Positions 12,113 through 22,476 of a stretch of 64,000 nt of DNA are shown one piece after another. Within the stretch, counting starts at the first letter, position 1; each line of letters opens with the position of its first letter. The notes under the pieces were generated by a model, which worked only from the letters and a program-made list of their open reading frames with translations, had not been told where the DNA came from and did no database searches. Source of the stretch: Sipunculus nudus (lineage: Eukaryota > Annelida > Sipuncula > Golfingiida > Sipunculidae); contig CM049315.1 in NCBI GenBank assembly GCA_026874595.1, positions 68,643,916-68,707,915 of the forward strand. The letters run 5' to 3'. Position numbers and translations under genes: made by a program.

Positions 12113-12299
12113 TTTTAAAAGTTTACACATTTTTCTCTATTTTTGAGATATATAAATACAGACTAAATCTTGGCCTGTTGGTTAATCTGTTTGATGCTTC
12201 AGTTGAATGGGTATATACTACCATTCTAATGATAAAATTTCCTTTTGCGAATCTCTTCCCAGTCAGCTGAGCGTCATGACCCATGGGTCACTTGTTTCT

Positions 12300-13217
12300 C
12301 TGTTTATATGTAAACCCGAGTATTTTGCAATTTTTTTTAAAAAATAAGTCAAATACATTTTTAACTGAATCTGTATCTTTAACTATAACAGTAGTATCAT
12401 CTGCATAAAGCACTAATTTTAATTCAATTTGTTTTTAATGTGTATACCACTTATATCTGGATTACTTCGAATTGATACAGCTAATATCTCCAAGCACAAA
12501 ATAAAAAGGTAAGGTGAAAGGGGATCTCCCTGTCTCACTCCTATTTCAATCTTAAAATAACCTGACGAAAAACCATTATTTAGTATACATGCCTCAACAA
12601 TACTGTACAAAACTTTCACCCATTTAATAAAGCTGACACGAAAATTAAATCGTTTAAGTGTTGCAAAAATATATTTCCAATCTAATGTGTCGAAAGCCTT
12701 TTCTAGGTCTATTTTGAGAAGTATACCATCCAAATTTCTGTGATTTGTATAATAAACAGCATCCAAAATAGTTCTAACTGCCTCTGTTATGGATGTACTT
12801 TTCATAAAGTCATGTCGATTTTCATGAATCAGTTTTGATAAGACTGTTTTTAATCTAAATGATAAAGCTTTTGTCATAATCTTATAATCAATATTTTATA
12901 AAGAAATAGAACGCCAGTTTTTTTATTATAGTCCTATCTTTGTCTCTCTTTTCAACCAGAGTGATAACTGCTTGTTTCTGTGATGCTGTCAAACTACCAG
13001 TATCCGAGGAATAATTAAAGCTATTAACCATCACCAATCCTAGTTTTTCCAAAATATGTATAATAAATCCTGCTGACAAACTATCGTTACCTGGAGATTT
13101 ATTCTTTTTAAAGGTATTTAATGCTTTAAAACATTTCTCCAAAGACAAAGGTCCCTCACACATTTCCTGATCTTCAGGTGAAAGGTTTGGAATGTATTTA
13201 TTCCTAAAAAAAATCAT
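12300..13217 (-). pseudogene. LINE-1 ORF2 reverse transcriptase
   Basis: Frame 13217-12888 carries the finger motif around KKNKSPGNDSL. Frame 12877-12419 carries LLKIDLEKAFDTLDW (first catalytic Asp region) and GVRQGDPLSPYLFILCLEIL. A stop at about 12417 is followed by LYADDTTVIV, which holds the intact YADD catalytic pair. These are the ordered motifs of an L1-clade reverse transcriptase that copies LINE RNA at the genomic target. Breaks at about 12885 and 12417 make it a pseudogene. The sequence stops at the edge of TE-1 (12298) and resumes at 8547. Confidence 0.85.
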
Positions 13218-13594
13218 TAAACTCTATATTTTCTGTTGAACATTGTTTTGAGGCATACAGATTTTCAAAGAATCTTTTTTCTTCCTCTAAAATATCTTAG
13301 TTCCTATTATAATGTGTCCATCTATTAATTTCTTAATTTGTTTCCCATTTCCATTTCTTTTTTCTAGATTATTAAAATACTTTGTACCTTTTTCTCCATG
13401 TTCAATCCATCTTATTTTTGCCCTGGTTATTATTCCTTCAGTTTTTGCATCATATAAATCCTCTAATTCATTATTAAGTTGTTTGTATCTTTCAATTTCC
13501 TCCTTTGTCTTCTATCTTTTGTATTTCCCCGATCAAACACAGTTCTCTCTCTCGTGTCTCCCAACATTTAGTTTTTGCATACCGTATGGTTTCT

Positions 13595-14898
13595 TACGGT
13601 GGCTCGTGTAGGACATGCACAAAATTATTTTTTATCTCATTCCCACGCGAAAGTATCTCGTGGCCACGCGATAATCATCTCGTTCCCACGCGTTAGTATC
13701 TCGTGGCCACGCGATAATGATCTCGTGGCCACGCGATAATGATCTCGTTCCCACTCGATAATTATCTCGTTCCCACGCGATCGTATCTCGTTCCCACGCG
13801 ATAATTATCTCGTTCCCACGCGTTAGTATCGCGTGGCCACGCGTTAGTATACCATGCTAGCTGAAGCCCTCATTTAGACAAGAATGTCTGTGGCCAGTTT
13901 TATATCGAGCGTCGATGCAGCTTAAATTGTATGTCTGTATTTCGTTGTATGTGCGTTTGCGCCGAATGCTTTGAGGTAAATTTTAGCAGTTTTCATTGCG
14001 TTAGTTCAACATTCCGTTGCGTTGGTTCAACTAGCCCATTTTTATTTGTTTATAGAAAACTGTATTGAGTTTGTTTTAGGGTAAGGGTGATATAAACCCT
14101 TGTGTACCAAACATATGAATTAAACTGAAACACTTGTTTGTATTTTACCTTCCTAGAAAATCCTATTTTTTAGTGCTAGGGTTGGGGTTATTTAATTTCG
14201 GGTATACCGAATAGGGTAACCAACATGTCGGTTTGTTTTATGTCTCAAGGGAGAAGCTTACAACAAAAGGTCTCAGCCATGCCACTTCATTATGACGGGG
14301 GGAGGGGTTAAGGAGACCTTTTTACGAGAAATTTGCTCATTCTTCCCCTTCACATCTTTCTTCTACAATAAAACTTCAGTTATGTAATTATAGGTGGCGA
14401 AACCGGGGGGCCGGGGCCCGAGCCCCCCCCCCAATAATTTTTTTTGATGATGGGTATAAAAACATCCACTCTATTATTATTGGGTATTATATATATATAT
14501 TCCGCAGACTCCGGGATTCGAGGTGAAAAAAAAATACTGCGAAGTTGATATTCTGTGTAAAAATGAAACCATTGCCAGACAGATAACAATTAATCTCCCT
14601 ACAATGAGGTACTGTTTTACTAAATAAGCATTGACCAATAAAATTCAACAGAATGCAGTAGTACCCATACAGTTTTTCAAAATTTTCCAAACCTTTGGAG
14701 GGTGAGATTCCCTCCCACATCCTCCCCCGTCGGGGATTACCCCATCAAATCCGCCCCTCTGCCATTTGTGTCAGGCTACGGCCCTTATTTATAAATATGT
14801 ATATACATATATATATATATTAATAATAATATATATAATATATATGTATATATAATATATATATTTATTATATATACTAATATATATTATATATATTC

Positions 14899-14958
<60 letters not shown>

Positions 14959-15449
14959 TATTGGGTATACTCTTGGGCCCCCAATGAAAATTTGGTTTCG
15001 CCGCCAATGGTAATTCATATTATGAACATTTATTATGACAAGTATTTTACCCGAACTAGCCCCCCCCCCTTTTCCCGCTCACACATTCTCTAAAAAAGAT
15101 GGCCCACGAGTGTTGTACGAGTCCCCGTTGCATAATTTCAGGTCTCAGCATATTAAGCCCGCTCTAAATTCAATCAAATAATTAACCATAGTCTTCATCC
15201 AGTGTATAGAAACATGCCTTAAGGATTTAAGATGTAGGTCTTACTGTATTGTCCATCTACATTTATCTCGTTCCCACGCGATAATTATCGCGTGGCCACG
15301 CGATAGTATCGCGTTGGAACGAGATAATTATCGCATGGCCACGAGATACTAACGCCTGGGAACGAGATAATTATCGCGTGGCCACGAGATACTAACGCGT
15401 GGGAACGAGATAAAAATAATTTTGTTCATGTCCTATGCGAGCCACCGTA
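13595..15449. mobile_element. TE-3: terminal-inverted-repeat element, 6-bp duplication
   Basis: The left end TACGGTGGCTCGTGTAGG is inverted at the right end, and similarity continues through an AAAATTATTTTTATCTC phrase into the subterminal arrays. The exact duplication GTTTCT lies outside both ends (13589-13594 and 15450-15455). Both subterminal regions (about 13625-13850 and 15260-15412) are arrays of short phrases combining CGTGGCCACGCGATAAT and CGTTCCCACGCG. No transposase is present. It interrupts LINE-1 between endonuclease and reverse transcriptase: coding resemblance ends in RKET on one side and resumes with IRYAK on the other. Confidence 0.8.
14390..15009. mobile_element. small inverted-repeat element nested in TE-3
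   Basis: GGTGGCGAAACC near 14392 is inverted as GGTTTCGCCGCC near 14994, with GTAATT on both outer flanks (14384-14389 and 15010-15015). The interior has a second GGGGCGGATTTG-type inverted phrase near 14750 and a long imperfect TA microsatellite (about 14800-14957). It could be a hAT-like MITE. The assignment is tentative. Confidence 0.5.
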
Positions 15450-15455
15450 GTTTCT

Positions 15456-15691
15456 TTTCTGATTTTGAATTTTAGAAACTCCCAGCGAAGGTTTCGATTA
15501 TCATCATTATCATCCCTTAACCAATCTTCTAGCTTTGAAAGCATCAAGTCCAAGTAAACCCTGTCCTGTAAGAGCTTATTATTAAATTTCCAGTAACCTT
15601 TTCCCCTTCTCTCTGATATATCTTCTTTTAAAGAAAGTATTACTCCAGAATGATCTGATTTGAAAGCAGGAATTATTTGAACATCTGACAC
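15456..15691 (-). pseudogene. LINE-1 endonuclease C-terminal part
   Basis: The frame contains AFKSDHSGVILSL, the C-terminal SDH motif of apurinic-like endonucleases in LINE ORF2, followed by a KGYWKFNNKLL segment and a FLKFKIRKET segment typical of the linker to reverse transcriptase. It ends at the TE-3 insertion. The middle of the endonuclease (15692-16178) is too decayed to read in one frame. Confidence 0.75.
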
Positions 15692-16178
15692 TGTCTTGTT
15701 ATTCTGAAGATGTAAGAAAATAATCTATTCTGGTATAAATTTTCTTAGATGTTTGTCTCCATGTATATTTATATAAATAAGGGTGTTTGATTCTCCAGAT
15801 GTCTTGTAAGTCTAATCTTCCTTTTATATTGATTATTTCATTTATTGCTCTTGTTTTTAGGATGACTGATCCACCTTTTTCATTATCTCGTGTTAGAGCT
15901 GTATTCCAGTTTCTCCCATCAGTATATTATCCTCTTGTTTCACATTGAATAATTCTGATTTTTTTAATAATTTCTTTGAAAAACACAACTTGCTTACACT
16001 CATCATTTCGAGTATTGAATATATATGTATGATTATAAATGTTGTTTCATTAACCTCTAATTACAAAATAATTAATCTTCCCTCATCTTTATGTCTCTTT
16101 ATATTCGCACTGTAAATTTCCCGATATGAAACAAGCTACCCCTCGACTATGTTGACTTCCATGACTCATTATAACATA

Positions 16179-16409
16179 TCATCCCCATTCATTTTTCCAA
16201 GTAACTTCATCCCCTGGCTCACTGTAGGTTTCCTGTATTAAAAGTAAGCTCGCTTTATGTTTCCTGGCCCAAGTGAAGATGGACCTTCTCTTTTTGAAGT
16301 TTCTTAAACCTCTCACATTTATACTTAGTAGTTTAATATCTGACATATAAAGTTTTTTTTCTTTGTAAAATTTGTTAAACGGTTGCATATAAAAGCAGAA
16401 ATACTCCAC
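16179..16409 (-). pseudogene. LINE-1 endonuclease N-terminal part
   Basis: The likely ORF2 start is the internal Met of the segment MSDIKLLSINVRGLRN. It shows the N-terminal Asn motif (SINVRGL) and LLLIQETYSEPGDE, which holds the metal-binding Glu of the LINE endonuclease. This enzyme nicks target DNA to prime reverse transcription. The upstream codons are unlikely to be part of the protein. Truncation by frameshift follows near residue 76. Confidence 0.75.
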
Positions 16410-16803
16410 TGGGTAAAAGAGTTAATGAATTTGTTTAAATTTACATTTTGATTGATAGAGACATGCAGATGCATATATAAGTGGATGATTATCTGTACAT
16501 TATTCTTATATTGTACCAGATTTTCTAGATCTACCAAAAACTATCAGTATAGAAAATCCTGTCATATCTTATTTACCATCTATGGATATCATAATATATA
16601 CCACTTATTTTTCATTTTGTTTCTCCCTTTGAAATCCTTGGATATGAATTCTTATCATCGAGCTGCAGACCACTTTCCTTTGCTCGATTATTTTAAGTGA
16701 CTAACAATAGTGGTCTCCAATTTTAATTATGTATATATTTTTTTTAATTTTATGTTTTGAAATTATTACAGACTTTTTTTCTCTACTTTTCATATAAATA
16801 TAT

Positions 16804-16975
16804 ATGACAGACCTTCCTGCGACCCTCCGGTCGCACGAAGAGGGCTCCTTCCTGCGACCCCCCTCACGTGACCTGGTATGCACATGTACCGGGTCGCAGG
16901 AATTCCTGGTGGCTTCGTGCGACCTGTGTTGGCCAAGCGCGGTCGCACGAAGCCGGGGCCTTACAGGGGGGCGGG
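16804..16975. repeat. GC-rich island of interleaved inverted repeats
   Basis: In an AT-rich neighbourhood this stretch repeats TTCCTGCGACC (two direct copies and one inverted as GGTCGCAGGAA) and GGTCGCACGAAG (two copies, plus an inverted CTTCGTGCGACC). It can fold into several alternative hairpins. Function unknown. It may be an end of a small transposon or part of the boundary of the neighbouring MULE-like fragment. Confidence 0.6.
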
Positions 16976-17509
16976 GAACTCACCTACTAATGTAATTTGT
17001 GATAGATGGAAAGAAAATGTTAAAGAAATTTGACTCGTTAGTAGTATACGTTGTACATTTCATTCAAAATTAATAACAAACCATCTATTTGTGATAATTA
17101 TTTTTTCATTACAGCACTCTCGCACACATTCTTTCATTGCAACGCAACATAAAGGCATCATTGACAACTGAGAAGACTTTATTTGTAAATTTGAAATTCA
17201 TAATATATACACAATAAGTACATAAATTAGAATTCTAATTCTACTTTCACAATATATACATACAACAGAAACTGTCCATGAAACAAAACTTGTAACCAAA
17301 TGCACAAATATCATTTTTACAATGAGTGGAAACAGTATCAATGTTGGCCATGAAGTATACACATTAAGCATACATACAGAATAAAACATAAAAAAGTTTT
17401 AAAACACAGAGTACTATAATAGTATACACATAAACTTTATTGAAAATGAGATGGCACACGCATGCAAAAGACACTGAGGTACTAGTACAAACTTATTAAA
17501 TTGGAGGAA

Positions 17510-19275
17510 TTTTACATTTGTAACTGCAGAAGTAAGATAAATCTGGATTTTCAAATTATTTTTAGTCAATATGTTTACAACTTTGATGGTACCACTCTGA
17601 ACACCCATCGCACTGATCCATGTCTCCACACGGATAACCATAATAGCTTTTTTTCTGAATACAACTGCCTACAAATGCAAAATACTTCTATATTTTCAAT
17701 CCTTTCTTTCGATTAAGGGGCAATACTAATATTACTTTGGAGAAATTCTGTAAGTCGGCCTTTCTCAAGGTGACTGCGCAGTGAACCTTTTGATATAGTT
17801 GCATTGACTGGGATCACTTCCATGAGCTAATGCAGTAGCAAAGGTGACAGCAAATGGATAACAATCGCTGCTGCCCTCCTGTATTTGCACCGAATGTGAT
17901 TGTATAGTTAGTTGGAGATGTTGCCTTTACTATTGCGCAGATTTGATGAAATGTGCCTTTTGGAATTTCTTGATCGATGGAATTATATAATGAAACATGA
18001 TTTGGAGCAGTGTTAACAGTAGAAATAGTGACCCAATTTTTATACCTGCCGCAGTGAATTATCTGAATCATGTTTTTACTTAAATTTTTAAATGACTTAT
18101 TTTGTGCCAAAACTGGATCTTGTAAACCGTTAATATGTGGAAATTGTTGTTTTAAAATAATTTGAGCAGCGTTCAAATGTGTATCAGATAACCAATTATC
18201 AGGGCCTAAAAGAATATCCTGATCTGTATAAGTGAGTTTTCATGCAGAAATCCAGGGGTTTGCATTAAGTTTTCTTTTTTTTCTGTGTATTACAATTGCT
18301 TTTGACTTCGTTTTTACCTGAAAACACTGTAAATGATTTTTTTTGTTCCTTTTGTCCCTACGTCTTTTAATATTTGTTAAAGGGAGCGTGTTGCCCAGTT
18401 CTTCAGTGCATACCTTTTTATCAAGGCCATCACACGGTACTCTGATGTTCCCCAACTGAGGTGTTTAAGGCTCTGTTTGCACATTGGTTCTAGTCAAATC
18501 TGGCAGTTTGTCATTTTCAATGTTAAAATTATCAAATTTGGTGGTGTCCGAAACATTATGGTCAGATTCTCTTTTCAATGGTTGTGGGCGTTCAGCTTTT
18601 TCTGTTTTATCTGGTACGTCTGATATTTTACCCGTGCTCTCAAAGCTTAAGTGAACTTCTTTATTTAACCGCCACTCCCTTGAAAGAACTTCTAATATTT
18701 TAGTTTTGGAGAAAAATTCTTCTTCGCCACAGGTGGAAAGGAAAGATGCTAAATCCTTTGTAGTTTCAGCAGCTCTTACATATTTTTCATTTTGGGATTA
18801 AAAGTTCTTTTTATTTTTTACTGGGGGTAAAACGGGTTGATCAAATATTGGCATATCTTGTTCAATTAATTTTTCATTGTTTTCTTTTTTTCCATCGAAT
18901 AGGAATAAGTTCTGGACTGAAATGGGGCATATCATTGTCTTTTCTTACTCTAAAAATGTGTCTACAAGGCAACTTATACTGGTACCAAAACCTACAGGTA
19001 CGTTGAGTAGCATCTATGTTCATCTTGCATATGGTTTCATTTTTAACCAAAAACTCAAAGTTATTATCTGTCTTGATGATAGACCCTGCAATTTTTTCGG
19101 ACATCTCGATTTCGGGATTAATAATCAATACTCCTTGTTTTGTACATACATGAGCTATTTGGACATGCAATTCATCAACTTGTCGGGAGTCCAGACTTAC
19201 TTTCAGTGCATCAAATTCACTTTTATTTGCATATTTTCTACTGATTTTATGTAATTGATTTGTCCCTGCAAACAT
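17510..19275 (-). pseudogene. MULE-like protein fragment: SWIM finger, Ulp1 protease, PHD finger
   Basis: Reading on the minus strand, frame 19275-18874 ends in a SWIM zinc finger (CRFWYQYKLPCRHIFRVRK) followed by an IPIRW segment, the typical C-terminus of Mutator-like transposases. A poorly conserved, Lys-rich linker with several stops follows. Then comes a C48/Ulp1-like cysteine protease: DNWLSDTHLNAAQIILK, GLQDPVL, QIIHCGRYKNWVTIS, LYNSID, and after a frameshift near 17875 GSSDCYPFAVTFATALAHG. A SHLEKGRLTEF segment corresponds to the usual post-catalytic helix. A PHD-like finger lies at about 17690-17510 (FCICRQ in one frame, then QCDGCSEWYHQSC and YFCSYKC). The nucleophile Cys is kept, but the usual catalytic His and Asp positions read Asn. 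The DDE transposase core upstream is missing. Ulp1 domains in MULEs are known from plants (KAONASHI-type). Confidence 0.7.
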
Positions 19276-20279
19276 TCATCTAAGTGAAAATGTGGTCGGA
19301 TGTACATTTTCAGTTTCTGATATATTAAAACATCGATATAAATATATTAAAATATAATTGACCAAGATCTTCATACAAAATTTTCAAATCTTGAAGTTTG
19401 ATTTATGCGTGGGCGTGTCCCTTGGTTCCACTATTAATTCCCACTGAAAACTATAACCTTAATTTTCGCGCAGTATCTGACCATAAATTATAAAGTTTAA
19501 TATATATATCTTACCTTATTAACACACATTTAACCTCAGTGACCCACCACCTATGAAAAGTAAGCTCTTAATTATCAAATTGAAAATAGTATTGATAATA
19601 CGGATTTCCAGCCCATCTTACAAACCGCTCAAATATTATATATCTCACGACAACCAGTATATGCAAACCCAAATATGAGTTTGTTTATATATAATTATTA
19701 ACAATACAAGTTCAGCATTTAATAATTACTTTTCACTACATACTTCTTACCAACAGTGTCAACACGGACAGCACGAGAAACGGCAACTCGCCTGGAATCA
19801 AAACCAATAACATTACATTGCACTGTTCAAGACTTGCCCTTATTTAAATTTTGACGGATTCTTTACCTTGCATTTTAAGAAATATTAAATACTCACCAGT
19901 AAACCCCTCCATCTAACATTAGTAACAGGTTTCAACTCATATTATGTTTATATATTTCCATACACGGTTATGGGTTAGGTTCACACATTAAGCTAGGGAA
20001 TCAATAAGTCCCTCATAAACATTGAAAAGTCTTTACCATCCAGAGTAACCAAACATGAGCGTCATATGGCGCTTCCTGCTCGAAAGGTTTGTACTACTTG
20101 TTCATATTCCCTGCAGATGGCGCTGTCCCTGTTTTAGACGCTGATTGGTTAACACCAAGTATTTATAAGTCCGTGCCAGTCAAGTTCTATTATTCTGTCT
20201 GCGGTTTCAACTGACCTCATCGTTTAAATATCCTTTATGCATTCCGAGGTCTGTAATCCTCGGCTTCAGTGTTCTCTAT
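19276..20279. other. spacer between MULE-like fragment and LINE-1 ORF1
   Basis: No recognisable coding sequence. The first part is AT-rich. From about 20050 GC content rises, with repeated ATGGCGCT phrases (about 20068 and 20117), a GATTGG box near 20144 and a TATTTATAAG box near 20160. It could be the flank of the MULE-like insertion. Its boundaries are not resolved. Confidence 0.3.
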
Positions 20280-20996
20280 TCAATATGATCCTTTCCGTTC
20301 ACAACCAGTTTTTCTTTGTGGAACGTAACCTTCAGTCCAACGTTATGCATTTGTGGGAGAGTTTTTTTTTTCTCAGCTCCCAATCTGCTTTTGTAAAATC
20401 CTCAACTACCAATTTCGCCCTTCTGGTCCTCTCTTCTTCGTTTTCTTCAGTATTTCCCGTCTGTCCTCCCTGCTGTATAACCCGACTATGATCTGCCTGT
20501 CCCTATTGTCTTTCCATTGTCCAGTTCTGTGTGCCACCTCTGTCCCTTCATTCAGTAACTCGGCTCCTCCAGCACTTGTCGTTTTAACATTTTTATCACA
20601 GTTTGACGTGTATTTTCTCCCTTCTCCTCCTCCTTTTCCCCCCTTTCACTCGTATGTTGTATTCACGGCTGTGTCTGTCTAGTTGGTTTTTTAAAAGCAT
20701 CGTTCATTTCTTGTTTACATGATTTCAACTCTTGTTTTACTTTCATCCCATTTCACCTCCAGCTCTTTCACTCTGTTTTCTAATGTTATTTTGTCTTCTT
20801 TCAAGTCTTTAACTTCTTGCTGGGTAATTTCCAAACTTTCTTGTAAATTCTGTGAGCTATTTCTAATCTGTTCACCCAGTTCTGTACGCATTTGTTCACA
20901 CTGGGCCTTTATACTGTCCGCCACTGTTGTAATCAATCTTTTCCACCGTTTCTCCAGTGCACTGAAGCTAGCATTGCTCGCCTCGGCCATCTCCAC
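20280..20996 (-). pseudogene. LINE-1 ORF1 (coiled coil plus RNA-binding remnant)
   Basis: The first 93 codons (20996-20715) form a long heptad-rich coiled coil with Glu/Lys spacing (QESLEITQQEVKDLKEDK region), as in L1-type ORF1 proteins, which trimerise and bind LINE RNA. After a stop, broken frames down to about 20280 retain an EYNIRVKGGK segment, an EVAHRTG segment and NRDRQIIVGLYSREDR, which match the RNA-recognition and C-terminal regions. ORF1 precedes ORF2 of LINE-1 in the correct orientation. The start is placed at 20996 although an upstream in-frame extension is possible. Confidence 0.65.
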
Positions 20997-21183
20997 TGTG
21001 GATGGTGTATCAGGTAACTGGAGTTCGCTTTCTCTAGAGGAATATGACTCTATAGTGTCAGGGGTTTCACTTTCACTGACCTTTCTGCACCTTTGGCTTT
21101 TGTTGTTGTCTTGGTGGCATTCTGCTATTCTTTGCAGGCTACTAATTTATATTTATGCGGAGACCCTAAACGACCCGTCTCAT

Positions 21184-21204
21184 GCCGCCATGTTAGTCAC
21201 GTGA
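21184..21204 (-). promoter_or_regulatory. YY1-like and E-box motifs at LINE-1 5' end
   Basis: On the minus strand TCACGTGA (an E-box palindrome) is followed by AACATGGCGGC, a good match to the YY1 site, close to the inferred 5' end of LINE-1. Human L1 uses a YY1 site near its start to position transcription. The same role here is an analogy only. Confidence 0.35.
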
Positions 21205-21375
21205 CCCAATGAAGCAAGCCTTATACGTCAGCTTGATGATTTCTTCACTGGTGAGATTGGCAAAACTAAACCAACTCCCATGTCTGATAGACAAACGCAC
21301 ATCGTGTTTTTGGGGTTGTTTTTTCTGACAAAGCCATTTGTAGGTATCACTAGTAGTGCTTTCGGCGGTACTCAC
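21193..21375 (-). pseudogene. Merlin-like transposase, N-terminal part
   Basis: A 60-codon frame contains DTYKWLC, a VRLSIRHGSWFSF segment and LTSEEIIKLTYKAC. This resembles the segment that precedes the DDE domain in Merlin/ISXO2 transposases (a Cys-containing strand, SIR-GSWF, L..EI..L.Y). Its C-terminal continuation is found at 6307-5643 on the same strand. The frame runs out at CFIGS, exactly where LINE-1 appears to begin. The upstream start and any intron are unclear. Confidence 0.6.
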
Positions 21376-21735
21376 AAGTGACTTAGCTTGTCCACATTGA
21401 TAACCCGTTCTTTTATCCTTAAGCGATTAACCCTCCATCAGCCAATTGATTGTGCTCTTTTGAAATTAAAATCTGTTGCATCAATGTCTCCCACGTTATG
21501 TTGTCTAAAGGTGGGAGATTCTTCCGCTGATAGCTGCCTTTGCTAATATGGTACTGTGTTGCAGCATTTCTTATATTTTTTTTTCACCCACCAATGTACA
21601 CTGTGTTACTGCATCAGTAACATGACTATGTTTCTGTACATTGCTACGTGGTCTTACCATCAACCTGGGCTTATGATTAACTCTGGGCCGTCGAGCAACG
21701 GTTTTTGCCGTCCTCTCACGGAACCTCCAGAACTG

Positions 21736-21966
21736 TCATTTTTGGATTCCTTCACTCTTTTGGGGATTCCGTGTCATCATGACCAGTTTTTCTTTTTCTG
21801 TCGCACGTTTGTGAGGCTTTCTGGGTGACACCTGTCTCTTCAATGACGATACTATCAAGTTTTTTTTTCGAAATCTAGGTATCATCGGGGACTCGAAGTC
21901 CATGTCGGACGACATCATGTCTGCCGTTAACGTCAACAGATAAACTGCCTTGGCAATATTGACCAT
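21736..21966 (-). CDS. unrecognised basic ORF upstream of Merlin-like fragment
   Basis: A 76-codon frame with a hydrophobic start and a strongly basic middle (PRFRKKNLIVSSLKRQ, SPRKPHKRATEKEK). I do not recognise it. It is on the same strand and about 360 bp upstream of the Merlin-like N-terminal piece, so it could be an upstream exon or a DNA-binding extension. It could equally be chance. Confidence 0.2.
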   Translation of the reverse strand: MVNIAKAVYLLTLTADMMSSDMDFESPMIPRFRKKNLIVSSLKRQVSPRKPHKRATEKEKLVMMTRNPQKSEGIQK

Positions 21967-22087
21967 TATTTATTACATAACTAACTATTACATAACCATT
22001 GGACTGTGCAACGCGAGTGACCGAGTGTACTGAACGACCTTTAACATAAATATAACCCCCGAACATTGGCCTGCATGAATGCCTTGA

Positions 22088-22141
22088 TGGCATAGGGATT
22101 ACATTCCTAGCAGCTGTGCGGAAGGTCGGCGGATCGATTCC
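22088..22141 (+). repeat. tRNA-like SINE head (A and B boxes)
   Basis: TGGCATAGGGA (22088-22098) fits an RNA polymerase III A box. GGATCGATTCC (22131-22141) fits a B box with one change, and the spacing of 32 bases is tRNA-like. The acceptor arms do not pair well, so a tRNA-derived SINE or tRNA relic fits better than a functional tRNA. Confidence 0.4.
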
Positions 22142-22476
22142 AGTATACACCAATTTATCTTTATTTGTTTGCATGCTTGTAACAATCATTGATTTCTCTT
22201 TCAGATTTCTTCAGAGATGCGAACATTATACCCAGGGTTCACATCGGCAGTAGAAGTGACAGATCAAATAAGGGATCAGGGAGATGGATATGCAGGAAAA
22301 ACAAGACAGATGCAGTGACAATATATTTTTTTTCAATCCCCCCCCCCCCAAACAAAAATTCTACACCCCATTTTTTACTCTATCTCCATCAAATATATTG
22401 CCCTCTTTAGCTTGAGGACTATTCCTTTATCCATGTTTTTGGATTCATGGGTAGGTACTAATTCTATAGTCTCTCC

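Larger units (their letters stand above)
8557..12298. mobile_element. TE-1: DNA transposon with tandem internal units
   Basis: Ends carry inverted copies of CTCAGCTGACTG (8563-8574) and CAGTCAGCTGAG (12260-12271). The left terminus is TTTTAGCTCAGCTG and the right terminus ends in a GGGTCACTTGTTT phrase. I associate this end pattern with a very abundant non-autonomous repeat type in bivalves, but that match is from memory. After a (GTCC)n-like GTCCGTCTGTCC stretch the interior is about seven tandem units of roughly 335 bp. There is no transposase. It interrupts LINE-1 ORF2 and contains a complete Helitron (10945-12112). The target duplication is unclear. Confidence 0.7.
6310..21210 (-). mobile_element. 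LINE-1: L1-like retrotransposon, heavily interrupted
   Basis: Pieces of one L1-clade LINE lie in the expected order on the minus strand: ORF1 (20996-20280), endonuclease (16409-15456), reverse transcriptase (13217-12300), connection region (8547-7938) and C-terminal zinc region (7371-7054). An A-rich end lies at about 6308-6316. Later insertions separate the pieces: a probable MULE-like fragment (about 17.0-19.7 kb), TE-3 and TE-1. LINE-1 itself separates the two halves of a Merlin-like transposase. Limits are approximate. The flanking GGTCAC and GGTCCAC phrases may be a decayed target duplication. Assigning ORF1 and ORF2 to one element is inferred from order and strand. Confidence 0.6.

Noticed and set aside
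13625-13850. Regularly spaced short repeats that could suggest a CRISPR-like array
   Set aside because: The spacers are themselves repeats, the array is mirrored at the other end of TE-3, and the context is a eukaryotic transposon.
18877-19254. 125-codon plus-strand ORF
   Set aside because: It lies opposite the SWIM-finger frame, whose motif is clear. The plus-strand frame is its shadow.
22088-22141. A functional tRNA gene
   Set aside because: A and B boxes are present but acceptor, D and anticodon stems do not pair convincingly.
21719-22189. Possible host gene exon around the basic ORF and a neighbouring 104-codon ORF (22189-21875)
   Set aside because: No recognisable domain or consistent splice structure. 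The larger ORF overlaps the tRNA-like segment on the opposite strand.
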